From positions 94,228,780-94,292,779 of the forward strand of contig JASWHV010000009.1 of NCBI GenBank assembly GCA_030760725.1: a stretch of 64,000 nucleotides of DNA. Direction: 5' to 3'. A program made the translations under genes and the position numbers. Below the pieces are notes generated by a model. It did no database searches. It saw only the letters and a list, made by a program, of their open reading frames with translations, and had not been told where the DNA came from. Below, piece by piece: positions 34,756 to 46,816 of the stretch. This DNA comes from Neostapfia colusana (lineage: Eukaryota; Streptophyta; Magnoliopsida; Poales; Poaceae). Within the stretch, counting starts at the first letter, position 1. Each line of letters opens with the position of its first letter.

Positions 34756-37384
34756 TGTGGGGACCCCGCCCCAACAGTCCAGGAATCGCATTGGGTGGTG
34801 CCGCGCGATGCGGAACCTAACAGCACATCACCGAAAAACACACATACACAACAATATATGTCTTTAATACATATTATTGTCACATTTTTACAAATAATGT
34901 AGAAATGTACATTGCAGCGGAAGCAAAATGAAGCCATCCTGCCCGCGGATGCTTCACACTAGCACCACATCAAACCCGGCAGTGTGCAGGGTTCCAAGCG
35001 AGACTCACACCCCTCATTGGGTGCTGCCCTGCTCGGCTCTCCCTTCCTCCCTAACGTTGCCTTATGCAAAACAATGGATCAACAAACCGTGAGCTTATGC
35101 TCAGCAAGACTTAACCGACAACCTACACATGGAACTCTACATGCTGAAAATAGAGGGCTGAATAGAGAAGTTTGCATAAACTATGAACTTGAGCTAATGG
35201 AGTGTCCTTACTTCAAGTTTTTAGCAACTTTTCTAACTCTCGCAAAATTTACATCGAGACTTCACAATCAAACAAGAAACGCTTCATCTCGATGCCACTT
35301 GGCCAAGGACAAAGTAAATTTTAGTGAGCTACCCTATACCCATACAGGCCTCTCGCCATCAACGCCTAGACTCCACAATCAAACAAGAAACGCTCTGTCT
35401 CGACGCTACTAGCCAATGGTAGAAAGTAAATTTAGTAAAGATGTTGATTATCCCTCATCTCCAATATGAGGATTACTCGCAAAGCATATTTACTTTTCCC
35501 AGTTTCTTACTATGTCACGACTCAGTCTACAAGTATGCTCACTACCGCAAGCGATGGTGATTCGAATGAAAAACACCTGGCTGACACAACACATACGCCC
35601 GTCTGAGACCGGTGATCAACCGATCCCCTCAACATCGTATGTGGCAACCTTTCACACGACACCCAAATATCGAACCGATCCCACCGACTTGGATTAAGTC
35701 TCACTACGGCAAACCCTCGTAGAGCCGACTTCTCTATCCATTCAGCATCTGCATAAGACGGTGGGGATTGCCTCGACATCCAGGTTAACATGTTACATCG
35801 GTTTCCTGGGTCGCATATTGTCAGTATGCATCCGGTACACAACTCAAACTTGTCCAGTGGGGCCGCACACGAGAACGGGCCTTAATAGACTCAGACAGAG
35901 ACTAGGTTCACAGGACCACGTCCTTGAGCCTTCCATCCATACTGTCCGGTCTCCATTCCCAACTAATAGGATCAATTCCCAACTCTTCCAATTGATCCCC
36001 CTTAATCCTGGTTCACGAGTAGGAAACGGCCTACTCGAGTTATGCCTCTTTTAATCCACTTTTGTTAACTTGAGAACAACAGTTATAAATAAGTGGTAAC
36101 CTACTCTAAATCAATCTCCAAGGTTTTTCTGGGTCATGCATGTGGAGTATCACACAAACCTAGCCATAGTGCAAAACTAATATTCTAGACAATATAAAGT
36201 GTATACAAATAAAAACTTGTAAATTTGGATGATCAAGTGATTTGAGCTAATTTCAGAAACTTGCTATTGTCGGTTCTTCACGTGCGCCGGCGCCAAAAAC
36301 AAAATTCAGCGAGCCGGCGTCAGGGAAGAGAAAGGGGGGGGTCCTAGATGATGATCTAGACACCATGGCGCTCCTTTGAGTCGTGTTGGTCAGTCCGGAG
36401 AGGCGCTGGAACGGCCGAACGTCGTGGAGCAGTGGAGGCAGCGTTGCTCGGTTTCGCCGGAAGAAGATCTGCTCGGTTGTGGCGGGGAAAGGCCGGGGAT
36501 GAGCTGAGAACACATTGAGGACGTCGGGGAGTCGCCGGAGCAGCCTATGAGTAGTGCAACCGCTCCCCAACAGCAGGAGTCTTGTCGGTGATGAGCAGAG
36601 GAGGCGGCGCGGGTGTTTTTCTTCGGGTGGACGCGCGAGAGACTGGCTGTGCGTGGGTTTGCTCGTGTGAGGCAGCGAAGGAACAATTGAGTTGCTGCAG
36701 CGCGTGATCTTTAGCAAGTAACCGAGGGAAAAGACAAGAAACTGCCTCGGGGAGCAAGCGTGCAGGCAGCTCGCTAGAGATCCTTCTCCTCCTCGGTGTC
36801 ACTCTCACAGAGAAAGAAACTTCCCACCGGCACAGTGGCTCCTAAATTCAAATTCATTTTTAATTTGAATCTGTGGATAATTCAAACTGTGGAAACAAAG
36901 TCGCACGGAGGAAAGTCTTCGGTTGTTTGTGTGAGCAGAGAAAAGGCAATTGAGTTGTGGAGGTGCTGTGCCTAACGATCAGCAACGCCGTGGAATTGCC
37001 TGCCTTCGGGAGCAAGGCATGAGCAGCAGCTCGATGGCTGCCTCGGTGGCGAGCTTGCAGAGAAGGAAACACTGAGGGTTCTCGGTTCCCATGACGTGCA
37101 GGTCCCACCAAGTCTCCCCCTCCAAACAACTGTGGCTCCACAATTCAAATTCAAAAGTTGCAGTAAATTCCAAAATTTGAATTTGATTTCCGTGGCATTA
37201 ACTCTCGCTTGTGCTCCCGTTTGAAATGCCGGGTTTATTCCCTTTTTGGCTAGTTTTATTTTGTATCCCTTCCTTTATTTCATGTAGCCGGGTTTCAAAT
37301 TTGAAAACCCTAATTACAATTGAGTTGACCCTGCGGATGAAATTCCAACAAGAAGCTAGGCTTGCTGAAATTAGGGATTTTACA
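34756..37384 (-). repeat. 5' LTR of C
   Basis: 2629 bp, TGTGGGGACC to GGGATTTTACA. Outer parts match 23605-26299 closely, but 36233-36740 is GC-rich and unrelated to the AT-rich block in the other LTR. Minus-strand frames of 154 and 98 codons fall in this private block and are low-complexity, Ser/Arg/Pro-rich; I do not consider them genes. Confidence 0.88.
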
Positions 37385-37389
37385 CTCGT
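37385..37389. repeat. Right TSD of element C (CTCGT)
   Basis: Second copy of 23600-23604; A2 LTR sequence continues from here. Confidence 0.88.
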
Positions 37390-38019
37390 AGACGGCCTCT
37401 TGCGCGCGTCCTTCTACTCATGACCATGCACATACAAAATTTGCAGCAATCAATTATCATGCACCAACTTTACTCACGATGCAATGAAGTGAACGAATGC
37501 AATTCCTATGGCGCAGTTTATAAAAATCAGTCTGCACGTGTTCTTGCATGTTTTAGTAGGCTTCCACGGGGTTTTATGATGATCAAGGCTGCTGGGATCA
37601 AGTGTGTACGTGGTCATGATCTTTACACAATGTGTAAATCAATTCCACCGTAAAAAATTGACCAAAACATGGTCTGTCCACATGCAGAATTTTCTGCTCG
37701 CAGGGGTTGAAGAATACGGGTGCGTAGAAACAGCGGCAACATTGTAAGAGGGGTAACGAAGACCTACCTCACTCCTTCCTCCTCTCTTCCTTGTGACAGA
37801 ACCTCCTCCATTGCAATGGCAGCAGCGGGTGATTATTTACGGAGAATTAACAGGCTGCGGCTAGGGAAGAACGTCGGGGGCTTCTTCTCCGGCGACGGCG
37901 AGGCGTGACGGAGCTCGACGGCGGCCAAACTCCAGCAGGGGTCGGCGACTTGGCAGCAAGGGAGAAGGGGCGGTGGCCAAAAGAGAAGAGGGGTGGTGGC
38001 GGCTAAGGGGGGACAGTTA

Positions 38020-38027
38020 TATTTATA
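38020..38027 (-). promoter_or_regulatory. Putative TATA box of A2 5' LTR
   Basis: TATAAATA on the minus strand preceded by the CCCTTATAAATATAAC context shared with the other A-type LTRs. U3 beyond it differs among the three copies while this core is kept. Confidence 0.6.
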
Positions 38028-38257
38028 AGGGGGAAAGAGAGGTAGGGTGGCTAGGATTTTAGCAATACAAATATCCAAGTTCTAAGATTTAATTTTAAAA
38101 GAGGTGGGAGCTAGGAGCTGGGATTTTATTATTTATTTTTCACCAATTGCTGAGATTAATTGATAAATAAAAGCCCACAGAAATCCAACAAGGGGGGGCG
38201 GCTAGGGTTTCGCCCCTAATGGGCTGCAGCCAAGGGGGTGGGGCCCATTAGGGTCCC

Positions 38258-41200
38258 TGACACGGCCTCACGGCCTCGTCGAGCCATGATCACGCTGAGG
38301 GGTGCTGCGTTGCACGGCACCAGATAACACACATTAAAGATACAAAGCGGAAGCAATGTTTTATTACATAAATGAGTTTATGAACATTTTTATAACAAAA
38401 TATGTTAAGTCTACACTCACGGGCATAGAGTACACATCGAGTTCACGTTCAGCCCGTGAACGTGTCCCTGCTAGCACACACGCACACTAACACGGCGGCA
38501 TGCACGACTCCCACTCAACGGGATTTCCCTCTTGGGGTTCCGTCTCTTCCTCAGGAGTCCCTTCCTCATAACACCCTGCAAAAGCTTCAAACACAACTAG
38601 TGAGCACGATGGCTCAGCAAGTCTGACCCGTCTCTCCTATACATGAAACTTCTACATGAGGGATTTAGGGTACATGAGGTAATTAAGTTGCAAAGGACTC
38701 GCCTAATTATTTGAACCTTACTTTCAAGTTTTAGCAGCAGTTGTGGAAAACCTCACGCTAAGGCACATGAGAGAGCCACAATCAAACAAGAAACACATTT
38801 CTCTCATGTACTTTGCCCAAGGTTGAAAAGAACTTTAATTAGCTCTAAACTACAGCAAGTCATTAACAATCAAGGTATAGCTTTCAATCATCAAGTTTTA
38901 CATGTTTCTAACCTGTTCTTTCTACGTCACGGTACAGTGAACTAGTGGTACTCACTGACCACGAGGGACGGCGATTATAATCGATTTACACCTGCAGGGT
39001 TACCCGAATAATCCGTCACGTATGCCTGTACTCGATGTTGCCTACAGCAACCATCACAGACGTCGTACGCAATCACCTTTCACCCATCAGCCAATTGTTG
39101 AACCGGTCCAATCGTCCCGAGCAAGAGGTCTCTGCGCGCGCATCCGCAGTGCCGCCAGCCGATTTACACCTCAAGCTCTCAACCTACCCTCTGAACAACC
39201 AGCTATGCCTCAACACCCAGGTATCCGAGTTACATCGGTTTCCCGGTTCCCATATAGCCGGTAGGTCTTCTGTACTGTTGTAGCTTGTTCAACAGGTCCA
39301 CACACGGCGCGGTCCACAATCTACACAAGCGGAGCTATGGCACCCAGGCCCCAACATCCTACTGCCCTTACTCTCCGCTCGGTCTCATTTTTCTTGCCAT
39401 GTGTTTCATTTGCTACGTTTACCCTAGTAGTGTGCCTCTAGCCTATTCTGTCGAGCAGTTCCAACTACTCGACTTGTACCGAATCCTACCCTATATTAGC
39501 ATTGCAGTAGCTAATCGAGGTTTACAAACCTAAGCCCAACCCGGGGTTTTCTTAGCTATGCATTTGGGTTTTCAAACAAGACTCTAATGCAGAATTGAAG
39601 TGGGTGCTCAAAGTAAGTTCTCAAATCAGTAAAATTTAATAAAAGGCTAATGCAAACCGGAGCTTGCCTTGCTGCTGTTGATCGTAGGCTAGCTGCTCCT
39701 CTAGAGTGATGAAGTCTAAGACTTCGGGCTCCTCCTCAACCTTAGCGACTACATGTGATAAATACATATATGTGTCAATTTAAATGCATTTGAATTAAAG
39801 TTGAATTTGTGTAGACTATAAGTCTTGCTAGACAGGCCCAATGACTCTGAAATTTTTACTGTGGTTTGGATACAACATAGAAATACACTGGGCCAAGTTT
39901 CATTTGCAGCAAAGCTATTTTGAGCCATCCACAAATAATTGTGTACTTGTCCTTAATTGGAGCTCTTAGGGTGTTCTAGGGATTTTCATGGAGCAAGCCA
40001 TGACTTCCTGAAAACTAGATTTTAAGATGGTTCTAATGGATTTGGTTTCACTTAATTTGAAGGTTGCTAGCCAAAGATATGAGCTAAACAAGTTCAGGGA
40101 ATTTCTGAAAAATGTTTCTGGACATTTTCCATTTTCTCTGGAACAGTTTTATTAATCACACCATTAGGTGGATCAAATTAGTTCAAATGGATCTGAAATT
40201 TTTATGGTAGCTCAGGAATATTTCTGTTAACATCCTGGCCAAATTTCAGAATTTTTCTCCAAAGGTTCTCCAGTTAAAATTCTAAACAGTTTAAATTCTG
40301 AAGAATTAATTCTGGATAAATAAGGATTTTCATAAAGTGAAACTTGATTTGTTGGAAATTACTCAGAGAGATGAATCCAACAAAATTTGGTTCACTCGAT
40401 TTGGAGTTCCCTAGCCAAAGTTATGTGGGTTTGAAGTTTGAACTAAATCTGAAAATAAGATAAAAGTTTAAACTTCTGCCAGTGAGTCCCACGGTGCGGA
40501 TCTTCTTCAACCTCGCGCCAACAGAGTCCCCCGGCGGCGCCCTCCGACGAGCCTCGCCGGAACCGAATTCCTGGCCACCCCTGGGCCTGAAATTCGCCAC
40601 CTCCCCGTTTTCCGACCTCGTGAATTCATCTGTGGGCTCGCCGACCGCCAGCGATCACCGGAAACACGTGTGCACCGGTGACAGCGAAACCTAGGGTTCC
40701 GGCGAGGTCGGTCTCGCACCCCATGGCACAAAATCGATCGGAAATTGCTCGGAGAGCATCAGTGGAGCACAAGAAACATGAAACGATACCTTTTGGAAGC
40801 TAGAAACGACGGCAACCATACTCTCGACGGTGAGCCGAGGTACTTTGAAACGTTGGCGAGGAAAACGGCCATATCACGACCGATCCCCAACGGTTTTCCT
40901 TTCTTCTTCATCGAGTGTGTGCGCTAGCATGCATAGAACCTACTGGCCAACAGGCTCAACTAACAAGAGTGCGTGGAGTCGGAATTTTAGTCTAGGGTGA
41001 GCTCGGCCCATATGAACTAGCTTTCGGTATATTTGGAAATTCTCGACCTATGGTTGATCATATGCCAAACGGCTTTCGGCTACACTTTCTACATGCAGTT
41101 ACGCACCATTCTTGTGGAGAGAAGTGTATGCGAGGATGGCTGTGCTGAGCTGTCCGCGGAAGCACCGAATGACGGCAACGCTCGGGTCGCCGGAAAAATG

Positions 41201-42028
41201 CTTGGTTAGCTCGAGGGAGACCGGTCACGGGACAACAAGACGTCGAGGGTGTTTCTCACAAACTCACGACGCCGTTTTGCTACTGGGAAGGCTCTGTTCA
41301 CGAGTGATCGGCCTGCTCGCAAGCGGAACCAAGAGGGTGGCATGCTTTCGGTTGAGCTCAGCGGGAGAGAGGACAAACGCTCTGTTCTTTCGGGTTGTGA
41401 ACAAACAGAGCACGATGAGGAGGGATAAGACGTCGGGCAGCCGGTCTCCAGCACAGGGAAACACAGAAGGAACTGGCGCCGATTGCATGCTCGGTGGCAC
41501 GCTCAGCTGCTGCCCGAGAAACCGAGTGCTCTGTTCCTCAGTCGGTTAAATTTCTAGTGAGGCTGATAGGTGGGACCCACTTTCATTTTAACCTCTGAAA
41601 TTAACTTCATCCCACTGTTTTAAACAGTAGTCCCACTAATACCCATTGGAATTTGAGTTATCTACCAAATGCCCATTTGAATTTGATAGAATTCAAATTG
41701 AGAAGTGTTTGAATATATTTTCAGCACATATGCAGTTTGAAATTCAAATTGAATTTGAATTGGGTAAAATTAGCTCAAGTCAAGATTAACTCCAAATGGA
41801 GTGATAATTGGTGTGTGAGCTCACAAAAATGTGCTGAGTATGAATATGCCTCCTACTTTTGAATTCATGGGATAAAAGTAGTTTGAATTTGAATTTGAGT
41901 TCAAACTAGCCTCTTTCTAGTTATACCCAAAAAATACCTCAAAAAATGTTTTGGATTTGGGTGAATTTTGGCATGAGCATTCCTAGCAAGGTGTAGGAGT
42001 TTTCCATATGCTCAGCCCCTATGTGATG
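38258..42028 (-). repeat. 3' LTR of D, first segment
   Basis: Begins TGACACGGCC in plus orientation, the inverse of the E LTR end. It is similar, inverted, to the E 5' LTR over most of its length, for example 38270-39560 against 53870-55178 and 41560-42028 against 51270-51720. Total D LTR length without the insert is about 3.93 kb, against 4.08 kb in E. Open frames of 60-145 codons inside it are not conserved in E and are not called. Confidence 0.87.
42024..42028. repeat. Left TSD of A-type solo LTR (TGATG)
   Basis: Equals 44853-44857. Joined, the host reads CCCCTATGTGATGCATGTGG, as in the uninterrupted copy at 1626-1645. Confidence 0.9.
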
Positions 42029-42097
42029 TGTAACACCCTCAAATTCATTTCCATGCATTGCATACATTTTTCATGTAGAGAAACATTATAAAAGAAG

Positions 42098-42430
42098 TAG
42101 AAATAGGGAAAGAACTATAGAAATGGAGAAGGAACCATAGAAATGGAGAAAGAACTATAGAAATGGAGAAAGAACCATAGAAATGGAGAGAAGAACCACA
42201 GAAATGGAGAAAGAACCATAGAAATGGAGGAAGGAACCATAGAAATGGTGGAAAAAACACAGAAATGGAGAAGGGAATATAGAAATTGAGAATAGGGCAT
42301 AAAAATGGAGAAGGGCAATGTAGAAATGGAGAATGGGATATAGAAATGGAGAAGGGAATGTAGAAATGGAGAATGAGACATAGAAATGGAGAGGGGAATG
42401 GAGAAATGGAACAAGTGACATAGAAAGGGT
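42098..42430 (+). repeat. 20-bp minisatellite in U3 of the A-type solo LTR
   Basis: About 17 imperfect units of the type TAGAAATGGAGAAAGAACCA, period 20-21 bases. A1's LTR has about three such units in the same place (19735-19790), followed by the unrelated 56-bp array. The long minus-strand frames here (up to 183 codons, Phe/Ser/Ile/His-rich) are repeat artefacts. Confidence 0.9.
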
Positions 42431-42657
42431 GAGGAATGGGAAAAAGATAGCTGAAATGAGCCATTCCCAAATTTCCCAAAAGTTCCCCCAAAATTTCTAA
42501 ATTTCCCAACTCCCAAAAAGGGGAATTTTCCCGACATTTTGGGGATAAAGTCCCCATGGCTGCCGCACCACAAGAGGTAAGTTTGTTAACATCCAAAAAA
42601 ATTGAATAGGACTCTTATTTGAGCTCCAATTGGAGTAGGACTCCTCTTTTCCGCCCT

Positions 42658-42665
42658 TATAAATA
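42658..42665 (+). promoter_or_regulatory. Putative TATA box of the A-type solo LTR
   Basis: TATAAATA in the same context as 20652-20659; about 630 bases from the LTR start, so U3 is about that long. Confidence 0.65.
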
Positions 42666-44852
42666 TAACCCCCACCCCCTGGCTGAAATCCTCTATCTTT
42701 TGGTCGTCCCCCCCCTTCTGCCAAGCCCCCTTCCTTGCTGCCAAGCCGCCAAATTCCCTCCCTTGGCGGAATTTGGCTGCCGTCGAGCCCCGTCGAGCCC
42801 TGCCGTTGCCAGAAAAGAAGCCTGACGATCTGTCCTACCAAAATTTTCCATAGAAAAATTCCCCACTGCTGCCGTTGCTAGGAGGAAGGTCCTGCCACCA
42901 AAAGGAGGTGAGGTAGGTCCCCATTACCCATATTACGACGTCGCCGCTGTTTCTATGCATTCGTTTTCTTCGCCCCCTTCGAGCAGAAACTTTTACGTGT
43001 GGACAGATCGTGTTGTGATTGATTTTTGATGGTGGAATTGATCTAGATCTTGAGTCAAGATCATCACCACGTCCACACTTGATCCCTACACCCTTGTTCA
43101 TCATAAAACCCCATGAAATCCCATTCAAACATGCAAGAACACGTACAAACTGGTTTAATAAAAAAGCACCATAGGATTTGCATTCATCTACCCCATTGCA
43201 TCTTGAGTAAAGTTTGTGCATGATGATTGATTGCTGTAAATTTTGTATGTTCATGGTCGTGAGTAGAAGGATAAGCTCAAGAGGCCATCTACGAGGATCT
43301 ACAGCACCCAGACTTTGAGACGCTCGTACAACAAGAGCCACGGAAGCAAGGCAAGTGCCCCTTGACCATATTGATCCCTTGTTTTGAAACTGTTTTGTTT
43401 GCGAAAACGTCTATGCTTGAGTCAACTTGATGGACACCGTTTTATAGGAGTTTACTAGTTTTGTTAACCATCCTTGTCACTGGGAAAGTTGATGAGTCGG
43501 GAATGATCATTTTTCCTTTTTGCTTCGCTTAACTTACGGGATACGGGAAGCTGAAATAAAACATGTCTAGCTATGGCACTCATATGAATAATGATGATGA
43601 GATCTTAATGATGTTAATGGGCATGGAACCGGGGAGATCTAGGCAAGCTTAATCCGTGAATGTTGCTGGATGAGATGGTGGAACTTGCTGTGAATCTAAG
43701 GACCGGTTCATGCGAGAATATGCCAGGAAAACAGTGCCACCACAAGGCGAAGTATGGGTGCGGCTTAGCTGATTAATTAGGTGTGTTGCTAGCTTGTTAT
43801 GGACCGTGGAGGGCACGGGAATGGGAGTCGAGGAGGACTTCCCTGGGAACTGCATGGGACAAAAGGGGGCCCGTGGGTGGGAGAATGGTGATTCAAGCCT
43901 GCTGGTGAAACCTTAGTGAGTCCATACATCTAGTAGCCCCTTTGTAAAGGCTATTTTGTGATCTCTTGGCCATACACCGACGGTTGTGTACTGATATAAT
44001 GGAGGTTCTGCAGTCGCCGATGGGTGACGAAATCATGAACTTGTGGGTAAAGTGGTGCCACCTCTGCAGAGTGTAAAACTATCATGATAGCCGTGCTTCC
44101 GGTCACAAGCACCTGGCCAACTTCCATGATTAGAGGGAAAACTTGGGATGGTTATTTGGTATGGTTATGGTATGGTCATTGGGATTGGTTTCGGGACTGT
44201 TTTGAGTCATGAAAATGAGTTTGGTTTCGGTTATATGAATATGAGATGGTTATGAATATTTATGAGCATGAGATGAACTTGATAAAGATTAATGGCTGGT
44301 TGAGACTTGATAAATGGTCAATTATGGTGAAAGAATATTGATTAACGAATTTTGCTGTTTTACTTTGTTATATTGGGATTTAATTCACCTAGAAGTTGCT
44401 GTTTTTACCATGTTTGTGAAATAAAATTTGCTTGCTTCAATGAGCCTTTTTATTTCCTAACCTTGTTGTAAGATACATTTCATACTTTTCCCGCACTTGC
44501 TGAGTACAACATGTACTCACCCTTGCATTACCACATAAACATCAACTATAGGGGATGAGTACTTCAAGGACCATGTAGAGTACTAGGCGTGCAAACTACC
44601 GTCAACATGTCTGTGGAGTTGAAGTTGGAGCCTGCTGTTTAGTTATTTCCTTTGTCGTTTAGAGACTTCTGCTGCAAGAATAAGTTAGAGATTCATGAGT
44701 GAGACATTGAGTCATTATAATAAAGTACTTAAACACTATTTATTCATGGTTATATTCTGAATTCAGTTTATGGATTACATGTGTATGTGTAATGAACATC
44801 CTGGGCACACATATGCATTCACTTGGTTCTATTCTCGATGCCGGGTGTCACA

Positions 44853-45017
44853 TGATGCATGTGGGTAATACCACTTTTGCATTTTGTGAGTTCATCCTCT
44901 AATGACCATATTGATGGTGGTTACTTGCTCTTCAAAGGTGTCTGTAAGTTTTCCTCAAATGAGGTGTGTGTGGTGTGATGAACACTTTGGATGTGTGCAA
45001 AAACTCAGGCCCTTACA
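44853..45017 (-). repeat. 3' LTR of D, second segment, with right TSD of the solo LTR
   Basis: Starts with TGATG (44853-44857), then continues the D LTR to its end at GGCCCTTACA. Equivalent to 1639-1796 of D' and, inverted, to 51102-51265 of E. Confidence 0.88.
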
Positions 45018-45035
45018 TTCCTCCCCCCTTAAAAG
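45018..45035 (-). other. Polypurine tract of D
   Basis: Minus strand CTTTTAAGGGGGGAGGAA next to the LTR start TGTAAGGGCC. E has the same tract at 62447-62463. Confidence 0.85.
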
Positions 45036-45089
45036 AATCTCGTCCCGAGATTATAAGATGAAAATGAGAGAGAGAGGACGGTGGAAAAA

Positions 45090-46150
45090 TTACCGTATGT
45101 GCGACGCGTAGAAGTCGGGGTAGTTAGCGCGAAGAAATCCTTCGCTCTCCCATGTCACTTCATCTACGGAATGATTACTCCATAGAACTTTGTAGAACCA
45201 CAATGTACAGTTGCTTGTGGTTCGGGCCTTTTCATCAATGACCTGAACCGGTTCCTCTCGATAAGTGAGATTCAGTTTCAGTTCATCGATATCCCCCAGC
45301 TGAACGGTAGTTGATAGCTTAAGACACTTCCTCAGCTGAGAAATGTGAAAGATGCCGTGCACACCAGAAAGTGTTTCTAGTAATTCCAGCCGGTATGCAA
45401 CTGATCCACATCTTCCCACAATCTGAAATGGACCGATGAATCGGGGTGCCAACTTTCATCTCACTCCAAATCTGATCACGCCCTTCATTGGAGACACACG
45501 TAGATACACGTGATCCCCGACATCGAATTGTAATGGGCGTCTCCTCCGGTCCGCATACTGTTTTTGTCGGGATTGGGCGGCCTTTAGGTTCGCTTGAATC
45601 AGCCGAACCTTTTCCTCCACATGGTTGACAAGATCAATCCTGAGGTGACACTTTCGCCAGACTCACACCAATTCAGCGGTGTGCGTCATTTTCTCCCGTA
45701 TAGCGCCTTGTAAGGCGCCATCTTGATGCTGGCTTGGTACCCATTGTTGTACGAGAACTCGGACAACGGTACGTGATCATCCCATTTCTTATCGTGGTTG
45801 ATAGCGCAAGCTCGTAGCATATCCTCTAGAATCTGATTTACCCGCCCGGTTTGCCTGTCCGTCTGCGGGTGGTACGCTGAACTACGAATCAGCTTCTTCC
45901 CCAACGCAGCGTGTAGCTGCTCCCGAAAACGAGACACAAATAAAGTGCCCCGATCTGATATGATGGTGCGGGGTACGCCGTACAAGCATAGGATCCGTGA
46001 GATGTACAATTCAGCATACTTCCTAGCGTTGTAGTTGGTGTTGACCAGGATGAAATGGGCAACTTTGGTGAGCCGGTCGACGATCACCAACAAAGAATCA
46101 TGCTTCTGAAAAGTGGTGGGTAAAGCGACGATGAAGTCCATGCTCACATC
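45090..46150 (-). pseudogene. pol: D integrase core and chromodomain-like tail
   Basis: Catalytic core: MDFIVALP, SDRGTLF and the NQILEDML region supply the three acidic positions, but the Glu-bearing motif is QTGRVNQ instead of QTERVNQ, so the catalytic Glu is lost. A TGA near 45684 interrupts GRK-stop-RTPLNW, and a frameshift follows before the C-terminal part (FIGPFQI, GIFHISQLRKCL, and FYKVLWSNHSVDEVTWESEG). The tail ends at about 45090. Confidence 0.88.
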
Positions 46151-46816
46151 TTCCCACTTCCAGGCAGGAACACCCAGTGGTTGTAGCAGTCCTGGTTTTT
46201 TCATGTCGTCTGCCTTCACCCTTCGACATGTATCACACCCGGACACGTACTTTGCAATCTCCCGCTTCATTCGTGTCCACCAAAACTTGTTTCTGAGTTC
46301 TTGATACATTTTGTTGCTGCCGGGGTGAATAGATAACTTTGACAAGTGAGCCTCATCAAAGATTTTCTTCCGTAACTCCGGGTTACGGGGTACGACGATC
46401 TGGTCCATGAACAATAGGATGCCGTCTCCATCTTTCCGGAAACATTTCAGCTCCCCACTGTCTATATATCTCCACAAATGCGACATGCCCTTGTCATGTT
46501 TCTGAGCTGCCGCTATTTCTTCACGGATGGCGGGGATCAAAGCTAAGTTGTAGAGAGCTCCATGTGGAATCACATGCAGTGGTGGCTCGCTCTCTTCCAA
46601 CGGTGTGATGGTTAGATAGTTGACGTGTGACTTGTGACTCAGCGCATCCACCACTACATTTGCTTTGCCGGGGTTATAATGGATCTCTATTTTGTAATCC
46701 ATTATCAACTCTAACCATCTTCGCTGCCTCATGTTCAGCTCTTTCTGAGTGAATATGTACTTGAGGCTTTTGTGGTCGGTATATAAATGCACGAGGTTAC
46801 CGAGTTGGTAGTGCCT
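46151..46816 (-). pseudogene. pol: D RNase H end and integrase zinc-binding domain
   Basis: From the left-hand end of RNase H (LYTDHKSLKYIFTQ, RQRRWLELIMDY, VVDALSHKS) through the linker to the HHCC domain (FDEAHLSKLSIHPGSNKMYQ ... CDTCRRVKAD). The frame is open here. The usual ADALSRK box is degenerate (VDALSHK). A TGA at about 46815 replaces the Trp codon in K-M-W-RHY. Confidence 0.88.

Larger units (their letters stand above)
23605..37384 (-). mobile_element. Element C, gypsy-derived, lacks gag and most of pol
   Basis: 13.8 kb including nested solo LTR F. LTRs 23605-26299 and 34756-37384, PBS at the right, PPT at the left, TSD CTCGT. The C-specific interior is only about 4.9 kb and has a long leader, no recognisable gag, protease, RT or RNase H, and a short integrase-tail remnant. 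This fits a non-autonomous, LARD-like derivative that would depend on a partner's proteins. The leader is related to that of E, so the D/E family or a close relative is a candidate partner (inference). Confidence 0.85.
37385..38257 (-). repeat. A2 5' LTR, second segment (R/U3 side)
   Basis: Continues the A-type LTR: matches, inverted, 43260 down to about 42640 of the solo LTR, including the promoter region. The minus strand has TATAAATA at 38020-38027, as in the other A LTRs. Beyond it, 38030-38257 is a U3 unlike that of the solo copy or of A1. It ends where element D begins, so the LTR's outer end is displaced to the right, outside the window. Confidence 0.75.
42029..44852 (+). mobile_element. 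A-type solo LTR inside D's LTR
   Basis: 2824 bp, TGTAACACCC to GGGTGTCACA, TSD TGATG. No PBS, PPT or coding region, so this is a solo LTR. It is the fullest A-type LTR in the window and serves as reference for A1 (1.5 kb, internally deleted) and A2. The U3 carries a 20-bp minisatellite, the TATA box is at 42658-42665 and a probable AATAAA lies about 130 bases before the end. Confidence 0.9.

Noticed and set aside
36253..36717. A 154-codon minus-strand frame in the C 5' LTR
   Set aside because: Lies in the GC-rich private block of one LTR, low complexity, overlapped by other frames, absent from the other LTR.
41112..41549. A 145-codon frame in the D LTR as a host gene fragment
   Set aside because: Not preserved in the E or D' LTR; composition is that of the GC-rich LTR segment.
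42045..42596. Minus-strand frames of 183, 152 and 88 codons rich in Phe, Ser, Ile and His
   Set aside because: Translation of the 20-bp minisatellite in overlapping frames; no start context and no counterpart in the A1 LTR.
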